Position numbers and translations under genes: made by a program. The notes beneath the pieces were generated by a model that searched no databases, had not been told where the DNA came from, and saw only the letters and a program-made list of their open reading frames with translations. A stretch of 64,000 nucleotides of DNA, taken from positions 274,025-338,024 of the forward strand of contig NZ_VYXP01000002.1 of NCBI RefSeq assembly GCF_008725655.1, read 5' to 3'. Source of the DNA: Marinihelvus fidelis (GTDB lineage Bacteria > Pseudomonadota > Gammaproteobacteria > Xanthomonadales > SZUA-36). Positions 16,907 through 25,073 of this stretch are shown here, one piece after another (position 1 is the first letter of the stretch; each line of letters starts with the position of its first letter).

Positions 16907-16935
16907 TCTGACCGGGCGTGTGGCCGCAAGTTCCC
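16907..16935 (-). promoter_or_regulatory. Sigma-E-type promoter for rpoE operon (autoregulation)
   Basis: Read on the minus strand: GGGAACTT (16935-16928), a 16-base spacer (16927-16912), then TCAGA (16911-16907). The E. coli sigma-E consensus is GGAACTT, 16-17 bases, then TCTGA/TCAAA. Transcription should start near 16900 and give a leader of about 135 bases before rpoE. It is the expected self-activating promoter of this operon. Confidence 0.75.
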
Positions 16936-17041
16936 GAATCGGGCGACCTCGTTTCCCACCCGGTCGATGCCTGTACGCCCATGTCCGGCAAATGCGATAA
17001 TGCGCGGCTTTCCGAATTAACGAACACGCTGGGGGTTCAGC

Positions 17042-18559
17042 ATGGATTTTCTCCGCTCTCTGGGTATCAACGACGACAACCCGGGTGCCTGCTTCGGCAA
17101 CACCGAATATTCTTCCACCACCGACGCCGGGCAGGTTGAAAGCATCAACCCGTCTACCGGCGAAGTGATTGGCCGGGTCTGGTCCGCGTCCGAAGCCGAC
17201 TACGAAAAGGTCATGGCAAAAGCCGTTGAAGTGGCCGCCGAGTGGCGCACCGTCCCGGCCCCGCAGCGCGGTGAAGCCATCCGCCTTTGCACCGAGGCCC
17301 TGCGCCAGCACAAGGATGCCCTGGGCAGCCTGGTCAGCCTGGAGATGGGAAAGATCAAGGCCGAGGGCGACGGCGAAGTGCAGGAGATGATCGATATCGG
17401 CGATTTCGCCGTCGGCCAGTCGCGCATGCTCTACGGCAACACCATGCATTCGGAGCGCCCACTGCACCGCATGTACGAGCAGTGGCATCCGCTGGGCGTG
17501 GTCGGCGTGATCTCCGCGTTCAACTTTCCGGTGGCCGTATGGGCCTGGAACTCTTTCCTGGCGGCCATCTGCGGCAACGCCACCGTGTGGAAGCCGTCGC
17601 CGAAGGGTGCGCTGTGCTGCGTGGCGGTGCAGAACATCTGCAACACGGCGCTTGAGGACGGTGGCTTCCCGCCGATCTTCCTGAGCTTTATCGAGGACGG
17701 CAATGCACTGGCCGAACGCTTCGTCGACGACCGCCGCGTCGCCCTGATGTCGTTCACGGGCTCCACCGCGGTGGGCCGCCAGGTGGGTGAGCGCGTTGCC
17801 GCGCGCATGGGCAAGAGCCTGCTGGAACTGGGCGGCAACAATGCCCTGATCCTGGACGCCTCGGCCGACCTGAAGATGGCCATCCCCGGCATTGTCTTTG
17901 GCGCCGTCGGCACGGCCGGCCAGCGTTGCACCACCACGCGCCGCCTGTTCGTGCACGACTCCATTTTTGACGAAGTGAAGTCCATCCTGGCCGACGCCTA
18001 TGGCCAGGTGCGCATTGGCAACCCGTTGGACGCGTCCACGCTGATGGGCCCGCTCACCGACGCCGCCAGCGTCGCCCGCTACGAGGCCGCCGTGGCCGCG
18101 GCCGTCGAGGCCGGTGGCGAGGTACTGTTCGGTGGCAAGGCCATCGACGGCCCAGGCTTCTTCGTCGAGCCGGCCCTGATCGTGGCGCAGAACGACTGGG
18201 ACATCGTCCAGGACGAGACCTTCGCGCCGATCCTGTACGTGATTCCGTTCAGCGACCTGGACGACGCCATCGGCATGCAGAATGACGTCAAACAGGGCCT
18301 GTCCTCGGCCATCTTCACCAACGACATCCGCAACGCCGAGCGTTTCCTGGCGGCGACGGGTTCGGACTGCGGGATCGCCAACGTCAACATCGGCACCTCC
18401 GGCGCCGAGATCGGCGGCGCCTTCGGCGGTGAAAAAGAAACCGGCGGCGGCCGCGAATCCGGCTCCGACGCCTGGAAGGCCTACATGCGCCGGCAGACGA
18501 ACACCATCAACTGGGGTTCTGAGTTGCCGCTGGCACAGGGGATCAAGTTCGACCTGTAG
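17042..18559 (+). CDS. ALDH7-type aldehyde dehydrogenase (alpha-aminoadipic semialdehyde dehydrogenase)
   Basis: The product (505 residues) belongs to the ALDH superfamily. The catalytic cysteine is in [14 protein letters not shown], which is diagnostic for the ALDH7/AmaB group, and the general-base glutamate is in LELGGNNA. The NAD site is seen in [15 protein letters not shown]7 enzymes oxidise alpha-aminoadipate semialdehyde (in equilibrium with piperideine-6-carboxylate) to alpha-aminoadipate in lysine catabolism; bacterial names include amaB and pcd. No other lysine-degradation gene is seen nearby, so the pathway is not supported by context. GGGG precedes the start (GCTGGGGGTTCAGC ATG). 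The gene diverges from rpoE, and the 276-base gap holds the rpoE promoter. Confidence 0.88.
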   Translation: MDFLRSLGINDDNPGACFGNTEYSSTTDAGQVESINPSTGEVIGRVWSASEADYEKVMAKAVEVAAEWRTVPAPQRGEAIRLCTEALRQHKDALGSLVSLEMGKIKAEGDGEVQEMIDIGDFAVGQSRMLYGNTMHSERPLHRMYEQWHPLGVVGVISAFNFPVAVWAWNSFLAAICGNATVWKPSPKGALCCVAVQNICNTALEDGGFPPIFLSFIEDGNALAERFVDDRRVALMSFTGSTAVGRQVGERVAARMGKSLLELGGNNALILDASADLKMAIPGIVFGAVGTAGQRCTTTRRLFVHDSIFDEVKSILADAYGQVRIGNPLDASTLMGPLTDAASVARYEAAVAAAVEAGGEVLFGGKAIDGPGFFVEPALIVAQNDWDIVQDETFAPILYVIPFSDLDDAIGMQNDVKQGLSSAIFTNDIRNAERFLAATGSDCGIANVNIGTSGAEIGGAFGGEKETGGGRESGSDAWKAYMRRQTNTINWGSELPLAQGIKFDL

Positions 18560-18600
18560 GCGGTAGGCGTGAGGAGGAAGGCGGAAGGAGTGGAGATGTC

Positions 18601-19626
18601 GTGTTTGGTGTGATTCGCAAGGCGTTGTTTCAGCTGCCGGCTGAGAAGGCGCATGAACTGGCGCTGGAAGGGCTGGCGAAGAGTCATGCGCTGGGCGCGG
18701 CGAAAAGGATGTATCCGCGTGTCGACGCGCCGCTGCGGGTCATGGGGCTGGAGTTCGCCAACGGCGCCGGCCTGGCAGCCGGCATGGACAAGAACGGCGA
18801 CTATATCGACGCGCTGGGCGACCTGGGTTTCGGCTTTATCGAGGTCGGCACCGTGACGCCGCGGCCGCAGCCGGGCAACCCCAAACCGCGCATCTTCCGC
18901 CTTGAAAAGGCCGGGGCGATGATCAATCGCCTCGGCTTCAACAACAAGGGCGTCGATCACCTCGTCGGCCAGGTAACCAAACGAACTTTCGATGGCGTGC
19001 TGGGCATCAACATCGGCAAGAATTTCGATACGCCGAACGAGAAGGCGGTCGACGACTACCTGGCCTGCTTCAACGCCGTCTATCCGCACGCCGACTACAT
19101 CACGGTGAACATCTCCTCGCCCAACACGCGCGGCCTGCGCGACCTGCAGGGCGAAGAGGCGCTGAACCAGCTGCTGCGCACGCTGGCCAACCGCCGCCGT
19201 GACCTGGCCGGCGACCATGGCCGGCGCGTGCCGATTGCCGTGAAAGTGGCGCCGGACCTGGACAGCGAGGCCGTCACCGCCATCGCCGCGGCCGTGTCGC
19301 GACACCAGATGGACGCGGTGATCGCCACCAACACCACCATCAGCCGTGACGGCGTGCAGGGCCTGAAACACGCCGAGGAAACCGGCGGCCTGTCCGGTCG
19401 CCCGCTGCTGGAGTCGTCCACCGCAATCCTGGCCGCGCTGCGGGACGCCCTGCCCCGTGACATCGCGCTGATCGGCGTCGGTGGAATCGCCAGTGGCCGC
19501 GACGCCGCCATGAAGATCAGGGCCGGCGCCGACCTGGTGCAGTTCTACACGGGCTTCGTCTACCGCGGCCCCACCCTGGTGGCGGAAGCCGCGCGGGGCG
19601 TGAAGGCCGCGCGCGGGAACGCATGA
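18601..19626 (+). CDS. pyrD: Dihydroorotate dehydrogenase, class 2 (quinone-dependent)
   Basis: The product (341 residues) is the membrane-associated class 2 type, with an N-terminal helical region (FGVIRKALFQLPAEKAHELAL) that reaches quinone. The FMN barrel shows GLAAGMDKNGD near 57-67, the catalytic-serine box NISSPNTRGLRDLQG near 168-182, and GVGGIASGRDA. It performs the fourth step of pyrimidine synthesis using ubiquinone. The start is a GTG at 18601, behind a GGAGTGGAG tract. It overlaps murB by ATGA, an unusual functional pair but tightly coupled. Upstream of it is the purine- and G-rich spacer 18560-18600. Confidence 0.96.
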   Translation: MFGVIRKALFQLPAEKAHELALEGLAKSHALGAAKRMYPRVDAPLRVMGLEFANGAGLAAGMDKNGDYIDALGDLGFGFIEVGTVTPRPQPGNPKPRIFRLEKAGAMINRLGFNNKGVDHLVGQVTKRTFDGVLGINIGKNFDTPNEKAVDDYLACFNAVYPHADYITVNISSPNTRGLRDLQGEEALNQLLRTLANRRRDLAGDHGRRVPIAVKVAPDLDSEAVTAIAAAVSRHQMDAVIATNTTISRDGVQGLKHAEETGGLSGRPLLESSTAILAALRDALPRDIALIGVGGIASGRDAAMKIRAGADLVQFYTGFVYRGPTLVAEAARGVKAARGNA

Positions 19627-20630
19627 GGCTGAAGCCCTTCAACACCCTGGGCGTCGATGCCCGGGCCGAGCACCTCATCACCCTTTCACGGCCGCAGGAC
19701 CTGGCTGACACTGAATTCGACCCAGCGCGCGACCTGGTACTCGGCGAAGGCAGCAATGTGCTGCTCGCGGGTGACGTACCCGGCACGGTCATCCTGAACC
19801 GGCTTAGCGGGCGAAGAATCCTTGATGACGACGGCGATAGCGTGGTTGTCGAGGCTGCCGGCGGTGAGCGCTGGCACGACCTGGTGCGCTGGACCCTGGA
19901 CCAGGGCCTAAGTGGGCTGGAAAACCTGTCACTGATCCCCGGCCTGGCCGGTGCGGCCCCGATGCAGAATATCGGCGCCTATGGCGTCGAACTGGCCGAC
20001 CACCTGGTCAGCCTGGACGCCTGGGACTGGCGTACGGGCTCGATGCGTACGTTCAGCGTCACCGATTGCCGCTTCGGGTACCGTGACAGCCACTTCAAGA
20101 CCGGCGAGCCCGATCGCTACCTGGTTACGGCCATACGGCTGCGGTTATCCCGGCCGTTCACACCGCGACTGGATTATCCCGGCCTGGCCACCGCGCTGGC
20201 CGAAGCCGGCATCGACAAGCCCACGGCCCGGGATGTCAGCGACGCGGTCTCCCGCGTCCGGCAAAGCAAGCTGCCCGACCCCGCCGTTATCGGCAATGCC
20301 GGCAGCTTCTTCCGCAACCCGGTCATCGAGGACGGCCTGGCCGACGACCTGCGCGGCCGTTTTGCCGGGCTGCCGGTCTATCCCGCCGCTGACGGCCAGG
20401 CCAAGCTGAGCGCCGGCTGGATGATCGAGCATTGCGGCTGGAAAGGCTTCCGCGACGGCGACGCCGGCATCTCGGAGCAGCATGCCCTGGTGCTGGTCAA
20501 CCACGGCAGCGCCACCGGGCGGCAGCTGGTCGACCTGGCCTGGCGGGTACGCGACAGTGTCGCGGAAACCTTCGGCGTGACCCTTGAAAACGAACCCCGG
20601 GTGATCGAATTCCCGGGCCATGAACACTGA
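19623..20630 (+). CDS. murB: UDP-N-acetylenolpyruvoylglucosamine reductase
   Basis: The product (335 residues) is a type I MurB like E. coli's (342). The FAD-binding region contains LVLGEGSNVLLAG near 39-51 and SLIPGLAGAAPMQNIGAYG near 103-121. The catalytic serine is in GNAGSFFRNP and the C-terminal glutamate is in ENEPRVIEF. It makes UDP-MurNAc for peptidoglycan using NADPH. It is coupled to pyrD, and its C-terminal codons may overlap the next gene's upstream reading frame. Nothing is missing from the active site. Confidence 0.96.
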   Translation: MRLKPFNTLGVDARAEHLITLSRPQDLADTEFDPARDLVLGEGSNVLLAGDVPGTVILNRLSGRRILDDDGDSVVVEAAGGERWHDLVRWTLDQGLSGLENLSLIPGLAGAAPMQNIGAYGVELADHLVSLDAWDWRTGSMRTFSVTDCRFGYRDSHFKTGEPDRYLVTAIRLRLSRPFTPRLDYPGLATALAEAGIDKPTARDVSDAVSRVRQSKLPDPAVIGNAGSFFRNPVIEDGLADDLRGRFAGLPVYPAADGQAKLSAGWMIEHCGWKGFRDGDAGISEQHALVLVNHGSATGRQLVDLAWRVRDSVAETFGVTLENEPRVIEFPGHEH

Positions 20631-20652
20631 AACCGCAAAGACGGAGATTAAT

Positions 20653-22398
20653 GTGCACATCACCAGAACCCCCTTGTTCATTGCCCTCGCCGCCCTGGCG
20701 CTGAGCGCCTGCAGCAAAAGCGAAGACGCCACCACCACGACAGCCGCGCCTGTTGAGCCGGCCGCCGTGGAAGCCATAGAGCCTGCGCCTGTCAGTGCCG
20801 AAACCACGGCCGATGTCGCCGCGGCTGCGATCAGTGGCGACAGCCTGATGACCAGTATCGGCGCGCTGGCCTCCGATGAATTCGGTGGTCGCGCACCAAT
20901 GTCCGAGGGCGAACGCCTGACCCTGGATTTCCTCGAAGCCGAGTTCAAGGCGCTGGGGCTGGAGCCGATGTTCGGTGACAGCTACCGCCAGCCAGTGCCG
21001 CTGGTCTCCATCGAGGCCGACAGCGACACCGCGCTGACCATCACCGCCGCCGACGGCAACACCACCGTGTACGCCTACGGCGCCGATGCCGTTTTCGGCA
21101 CCTCGCGCGTGGTCGAGGAAACCGGCCTGGACGCCAGCGAGCTGGTGTGGGCGGGCTACGGCATCGTCGCGCCGGAATACGACTGGAACGACTACGAGGG
21201 CCTGGATGTGGCCGGCAAGACCGTCGTGGTGCTGGTCAATGACCCGGGCTACGCCACCGGCAACCCGGACCTGTTCAACGGCAACAAGATGACCTACTAC
21301 GGCCGCTGGACCTACAAGTATGAAGAGGCTGCGCGCCAGGGTGCGGCGGGCGCAATCATCGTTCACCAGACCGAGCCGGCCTCCTATGGCTGGAACGTGG
21401 TCGAGGGCAGCTGGACCGGCCCGCAGTTCCACCTGGCCAGCGCCGACGGCAACGCAGGCAACCTGGCCCTGGAAGGCTGGGTCCGGCATGAAGTCGCGCA
21501 GGAAATTTTTACTGCCGCCGGCAAGGACCTGGCCGCGATGACCGCCGCGGCAGCCGAATCGTCCGTGACGCTGGAGCCGCTTGGGGTGACCGCCACCGCA
21601 CCCATTCGCAACACGCTGGAACATGCCGAATCATTCAATATCGGTGCGGTGATCCCCGGTGCCGAACGCCCCGACGAGATGTTCATCTACATGGGCCACT
21701 GGGACCACCTGGGCGTCATGCCGCATGAAGACGGCGCCGAGGGTGATTTCATCTACAACGGCGCCGAAGACAACGCCAGCGGCACCGCGGCGCTGATCGA
21801 AGTGGCTCGCGCGTTCAAGGCGCTGCCGACCGCGCCCGAGCGCACTGTCGGTTTCCTGGCCGTCACCGCGGAAGAATCCGGCCTGCTGGGTTCAAAGGCC
21901 TACGCCGCCAACCCGGCCTGGCCGATGAACAAGACCGTCGCCGGCATCAACATGGACGTGCTGAATTTCGCCGGCCTGGTGAACGACATCGAGGTGGTCG
22001 GTTTCGGCGGCTCGGAGATGGAGGACATCCTGGCCACCGAGGCGAAGCACTACGGGCGCACGCTGACCCCCGAGGCGACGCCGGAGGCCGGTTACTACTA
22101 CCGCTCCGACCACTTTAACTTCGCCAAGAAGGGTGTGCCGATCCTGTACGCCAAGGGCGGCACGGTGGCCCGTGACGGCGACAGCCAGGCCATTGCCGAT
22201 TACAAGGCGGCGTACCGCGCCGAGCGTTACCACGGCGTCGCCGACGAAATCATCGATGACTGGGATATCGACGCGGCGGTCGAGGACATGCGGCTGTTCT
22301 TCCGCATCGGCCTGAACGTGGCCGACAGCGACCAGTGGCCGGCCTGGAATGAAGGCAACGAGTTCAAGGCCATTCGCGACGCCTCGCTGGCCGAGTAA
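20653..22398 (+). CDS. M28-family zinc aminopeptidase lipoprotein
   Basis: The product is 581 residues from a GTG at 20653 that follows CGGAGA. It has a lipoprotein signal peptide ending in the lipobox LSAC, a Thr/Ala/Pro-rich linker, a PA-type insert and an M28 catalytic domain. Metal-site motifs are GHWDHLGV, NGAEDNASGTAALIEVA, EESGLLGS, NMDVLNF and RSDHFNFAKKGVP. It is probably anchored in the outer membrane, where it would degrade peptides. An in-frame ATG at 20620 overlapping murB would add 11 charged residues and spoil the signal peptide, so I disfavour it. The exact substrate is unknown. Confidence 0.9.
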   Translation: MHITRTPLFIALAALALSACSKSEDATTTTAAPVEPAAVEAIEPAPVSAETTADVAAAAISGDSLMTSIGALASDEFGGRAPMSEGERLTLDFLEAEFKALGLEPMFGDSYRQPVPLVSIEADSDTALTITAADGNTTVYAYGADAVFGTSRVVEETGLDASELVWAGYGIVAPEYDWNDYEGLDVAGKTVVVLVNDPGYATGNPDLFNGNKMTYYGRWTYKYEEAARQGAAGAIIVHQTEPASYGWNVVEGSWTGPQFHLASADGNAGNLALEGWVRHEVAQEIFTAAGKDLAAMTAAAAESSVTLEPLGVTATAPIRNTLEHAESFNIGAVIPGAERPDEMFIYMGHWDHLGVMPHEDGAEGDFIYNGAEDNASGTAALIEVARAFKALPTAPERTVGFLAVTAEESGLLGSKAYAANPAWPMNKTVAGINMDVLNFAGLVNDIEVVGFGGSEMEDILATEAKHYGRTLTPEATPEAGYYYRSDHFNFAKKGVPILYAKGGTVARDGDSQAIADYKAAYRAERYHGVADEIIDDWDIDAAVEDMRLFFRIGLNVADSDQWPAWNEGNEFKAIRDASLAE

Positions 22399-22426
22399 GC
22401 GCCGAATCCTGACGATCACATCGTAC

Positions 22427-22452
22427 CCGCCGGGGCCATCGTGCCCCGGCGG
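22427..22452. terminator. Hairpin between convergent genes
   Basis: CCGCCGGGGC (22427-22436) pairs with GCCCCGGCGG (22443-22452) around a six-base loop, between the M28 gene and the minus-strand nucleotidase. There is no T-tract, so it is a possible shared 3'-end structure. Confidence 0.5.
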
Positions 22453-22482
22453 TCATTTCCGGCGAAGCCCGCCGGACACCCC

Positions 22483-23397
22483 CTACTCGTTGACCACCCC
22501 GTGCGGCACATGGCCGGACGCCACGTGCGGCCGCGCCGACTCGATATGGGTGAGCTGGTCATCGAAGAAGATATCCGCGCCGAAAGCAGCCAGGAACGGC
22601 CCCTTGGACTTGCCACCCAAAAACAACGCCTCGTCGATACGGATGCCCCATTCACGCAGCGTCAGGATGACGCGCTTGTGCGCCGGCGCCGAGCGTGCCG
22701 TGACCAGCGCGGTGCGGATCGGGTTGTCTTCAATGGGGTACGCCGACTGGATCTCGTGCAGCACCTGCAACATGCGTTTGAACGGCCCGCCGTTCAGCGG
22801 CCGGCCGGCGGCCTCGCGCTCGCTTTTTGAGAATGCTTCCAGCCCCTCGGCCTGGTAGATGCGCTCGGCCTCGTCGCTGAACACCACGGCGTCACCATCG
22901 AAAGCGATACGCAGCTGCCCATTCTGGCGGCCCGAGGCCGCGCCCGGCAAGACCATCGCCGCGGCGAAACCGGCCGCGAGCACATTGCGCACGTCATCGA
23001 CATGGGTCGACAGGAACAGGTCTGCGCCCAGAGCCTTCATGTAGCGGTCCGGCGGCTCGCCATTCGTGAACACCGCGCGCTCGACGTGCAACCCGTGATG
23101 CTCGATGGTGTTGAAGATGCGCAGGCCGGTATCGGCGCTGTTGCGCGAGGCCAGGATGACTTCGACGCCGGGGTGCTCGACGCCATCGTCGTTCAGGGCC
23201 AGCAGCTTCTTGACCAGAGGGAACGCCACACCGGGCGAAAGAACCTCGTCCTCGCGGTCGAGCTGGTAGCGCTGGTAGGCCTGCAGGCCCTCTGCCTCGA
23301 AGACCTCGTGGCTACGCTCCAGGTCAAACAGCGCGCGCGAGGAGATCGCCACCACCAGGGGCCGCGGGTGCAGGTTTTGTACCTTTTCGTCGTTCAT
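22483..23397 (-). CDS. Cytosolic-type 5'-nucleotidase (NT5C1-like)
   Basis: The product (304 residues) matches the 5-nucleotidase family (PF06189) typified by mammalian cytosolic 5'-nucleotidase 1 and found in some bacteria. The N-terminal LVVAISSRALFDLERSHEVFEAEG, the central RIAFDGDAVVFSDEAERIYQ (the nucleophile motif of HAD-like enzymes, DGDAV) and the C-terminal KGPFLAAFGADIFFDDQ are the family landmarks. It should dephosphorylate nucleoside 5'-monophosphates such as AMP. It has weak ribosome-site sequence upstream and diverges from the EamA gene. Confidence 0.85.
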   Translation of the reverse strand: MNDEKVQNLHPRPLVVAISSRALFDLERSHEVFEAEGLQAYQRYQLDREDEVLSPGVAFPLVKKLLALNDDGVEHPGVEVILASRNSADTGLRIFNTIEHHGLHVERAVFTNGEPPDRYMKALGADLFLSTHVDDVRNVLAAGFAAAMVLPGAASGRQNGQLRIAFDGDAVVFSDEAERIYQAEGLEAFSKSEREAAGRPLNGGPFKRMLQVLHEIQSAYPIEDNPIRTALVTARSAPAHKRVILTLREWGIRIDEALFLGGKSKGPFLAAFGADIFFDDQLTHIESARPHVASGHVPHGVVNE

Positions 23398-23446
23398 GGC
23401 ATTACTTTAACCGAGCTGATTCTCAAAAGCTGATAGAGTCGAAATC

Positions 23447-24304
23447 ATGCCCCCCAGTCGCCTCGTGGCAATCTCCATACTGGCCATGCTCGCCTTCGCC
23501 GGCAACTCCCTGCTCTGCCGCGTGGCGCTGGCAGGCGGAGCCATCGATGCGGCGACCTTCACGCTGGTCAGGCTGGCTTCGGGGGCGGCATTCCTGGCCG
23601 TGCTCGTATTTCCAGGGCGGATACGGGCGGGGCTGGGCGGCGACTGGATATCAGCCGCCACTTTGTTCATCTATGCAGCGGGATTCTCGTTTGCCTATCT
23701 CGAACTGGCGGCCGCCATGGGGGCGCTGATCCTTTTCGGGGCTGTGCAGTTAACGATGATCGGTTACGGGCTATGGGTCGGTGAACGGGCCAATGGATAC
23801 CAGGTAATTGGCGTCCTGCTCGCGGCCGGTGGCCTGGTATGGCTGTTGCTGCCGGGAGCACAGGCGCCTTCATTGCCGGGCGCAATGTTAATGCTGGCCG
23901 CCGGTCTCGCCTGGGGCATCTACTCACTGCGCGGACGCGGTGCTCGCAACCCCACCCGGGACACCGCCGGAAACTTCATCCGCGCCACGCTGATCGCGGC
24001 CCCTTTGGGCCTGGTCATGATCCGTGATTTCGACGTCGATGCAACCGGCATCGGCTACGCCATCGCATCAGGCGCCCTGGCCTCCGGGCTGGGTTACGCC
24101 ATCTGGTACATGGCCCTGCCCCACCTGAGAGCCATGTCAGCGGCCATCATGCAACTGTCGGTACCGGTACTGACCGCTGCCGGTGGCGTACTCCTGCTCG
24201 GCGAAGCCGTTTCGACCCGCCTGGTCCTGGCCTCAGTGGCGATACTGGGCGGAGTGGCGCTGTTCCTGGTCAGCAAGCGCAAAGCAGCACCGAAGGTACC
24301 GTGA
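23447..24304 (+). CDS. EamA/DMT-family permease
   Basis: The product (285 residues) consists of about ten membrane helices in two repeated EamA halves. The first half includes FAGNSLLCRVAL and FSFAYLELAAAMGALILFGAVQ, and the second GAMLMLAAGLAWGIYSLRG and LGYAIWYMALPHLRAMSAAIMQLSVPVL. DMT transporters export amino acids, metabolites or drugs, but the substrate is not readable. The gene ends five bases before the convergent nadK stop. Its base composition looks slightly less GC-rich than its neighbours, without clear transfer signs. Confidence 0.88.
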   Translation: MPPSRLVAISILAMLAFAGNSLLCRVALAGGAIDAATFTLVRLASGAAFLAVLVFPGRIRAGLGGDWISAATLFIYAAGFSFAYLELAAAMGALILFGAVQLTMIGYGLWVGERANGYQVIGVLLAAGGLVWLLLPGAQAPSLPGAMLMLAAGLAWGIYSLRGRGARNPTRDTAGNFIRATLIAAPLGLVMIRDFDVDATGIGYAIASGALASGLGYAIWYMALPHLRAMSAAIMQLSVPVLTAAGGVLLLGEAVSTRLVLASVAILGGVALFLVSKRKAAPKVP

Positions 24305-24308
24305 GCGC

Positions 24309-25073
24309 CTAGAGAAACTGCTCGTTCAGGATTCGCTCTTCCAGCGAATGGTCCGGGTCGAACAGCAGGCGCAATGAGGTATCGCGTTCTTCGTGGATAT
24401 CGACCCGCGCGATATCCCTGACCTCGAAGGCGTCCGCCGTGGCGCTGACGGGCCGCTTCTCCGGGTTCAATACCTCGAAACTCACCTGCGCCGATGCCGG
24501 CAGCACGGCGCCACGCCAGCGGCGCGGCCGGAACGGGCTGATGGGCGTCAGCGCCAGCGCCTCGGTGCCCAGCGGCAGGATCGGGCCGCGTACGGAAAAG
24601 TTGTAGGCCGTACTGCCGGCCGTGGTCGACAGCAGGATACCGTCGCTGACCAGCTGCTCGACCTTGACGGCGCCATTGACCAGCACACGCAGGTGCGCGG
24701 CCTGGTTGGACTGGCGCAGCAGCGAGACCTCGTTGATGGCCAGCGCTTCGTGGATTTCGCCTGTAGTGGTTTCCGCGCGCATCTTCAGCGGGTACAGGGA
24801 CACTTCCTGGGCCGCGCAGAGCCGCTCGCTTAATCCATCCTTCTCGAACCGGTTCATCAGGAAGCCGACGTTGCCGGTCTTCATGCCGTAGACCGGCAGG
24901 TCCGTCTCGATCATCCGGTGCAGGGTGTGCAGCATGAACCCATCGCCACCCAGTGCGACGATGACATCGGCCTCGGCCAGCGGCGCCTGGCCGTAACGTT
25001 CGACCAGGGCCTCGACGGCGGGGTCATCCCGCCGCCCGGGGCTGGCGACAAAGTGGATGCTGCGCCGCCCCAT
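24309..25073 (-). CDS. nadK: NAD kinase, short (alphaproteobacterial-like) form
   Basis: The product is 254 residues. It carries the NAD-kinase GGDG motif in DVIVALGGDGFMLHTLHR, plus YGMKTGNVGFLMN, LAINEVSLLRQ and TTAGSTAYNFSVRGPILPLG. It phosphorylates NAD to NADP using ATP. At about 255 residues, with the FVASPGRRDDP opening and ISPFRPRRWRG, it resembles the short alphaproteobacterial enzyme rather than the roughly 292-residue form usual in gammaproteobacteria (recall of the families, not a search). The ATG at 25073 overlaps the glutamate dehydrogenase stop (TGATG), so the kinase is coupled to an NAD-linked dehydrogenase. Confidence 0.93.
   Translation of the reverse strand: MGRRSIHFVASPGRRDDPAVEALVERYGQAPLAEADVIVALGGDGFMLHTLHRMIETDLPVYGMKTGNVGFLMNRFEKDGLSERLCAAQEVSLYPLKMRAETTTGEIHEALAINEVSLLRQSNQAAHLRVLVNGAVKVEQLVSDGILLSTTAGSTAYNFSVRGPILPLGTEALALTPISPFRPRRWRGAVLPASAQVSFEVLNPEKRPVSATADAFEVRDIARVDIHEERDTSLRLLFDPDHSLEERILNEQFL

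Noticed and set aside
16766..17956. N-terminal extension joining rpoE to an upstream frame
   Set aside because: It runs antisense through the aldehyde dehydrogenase gene; the ATG at 16765 has a strong ribosome site and the family start.
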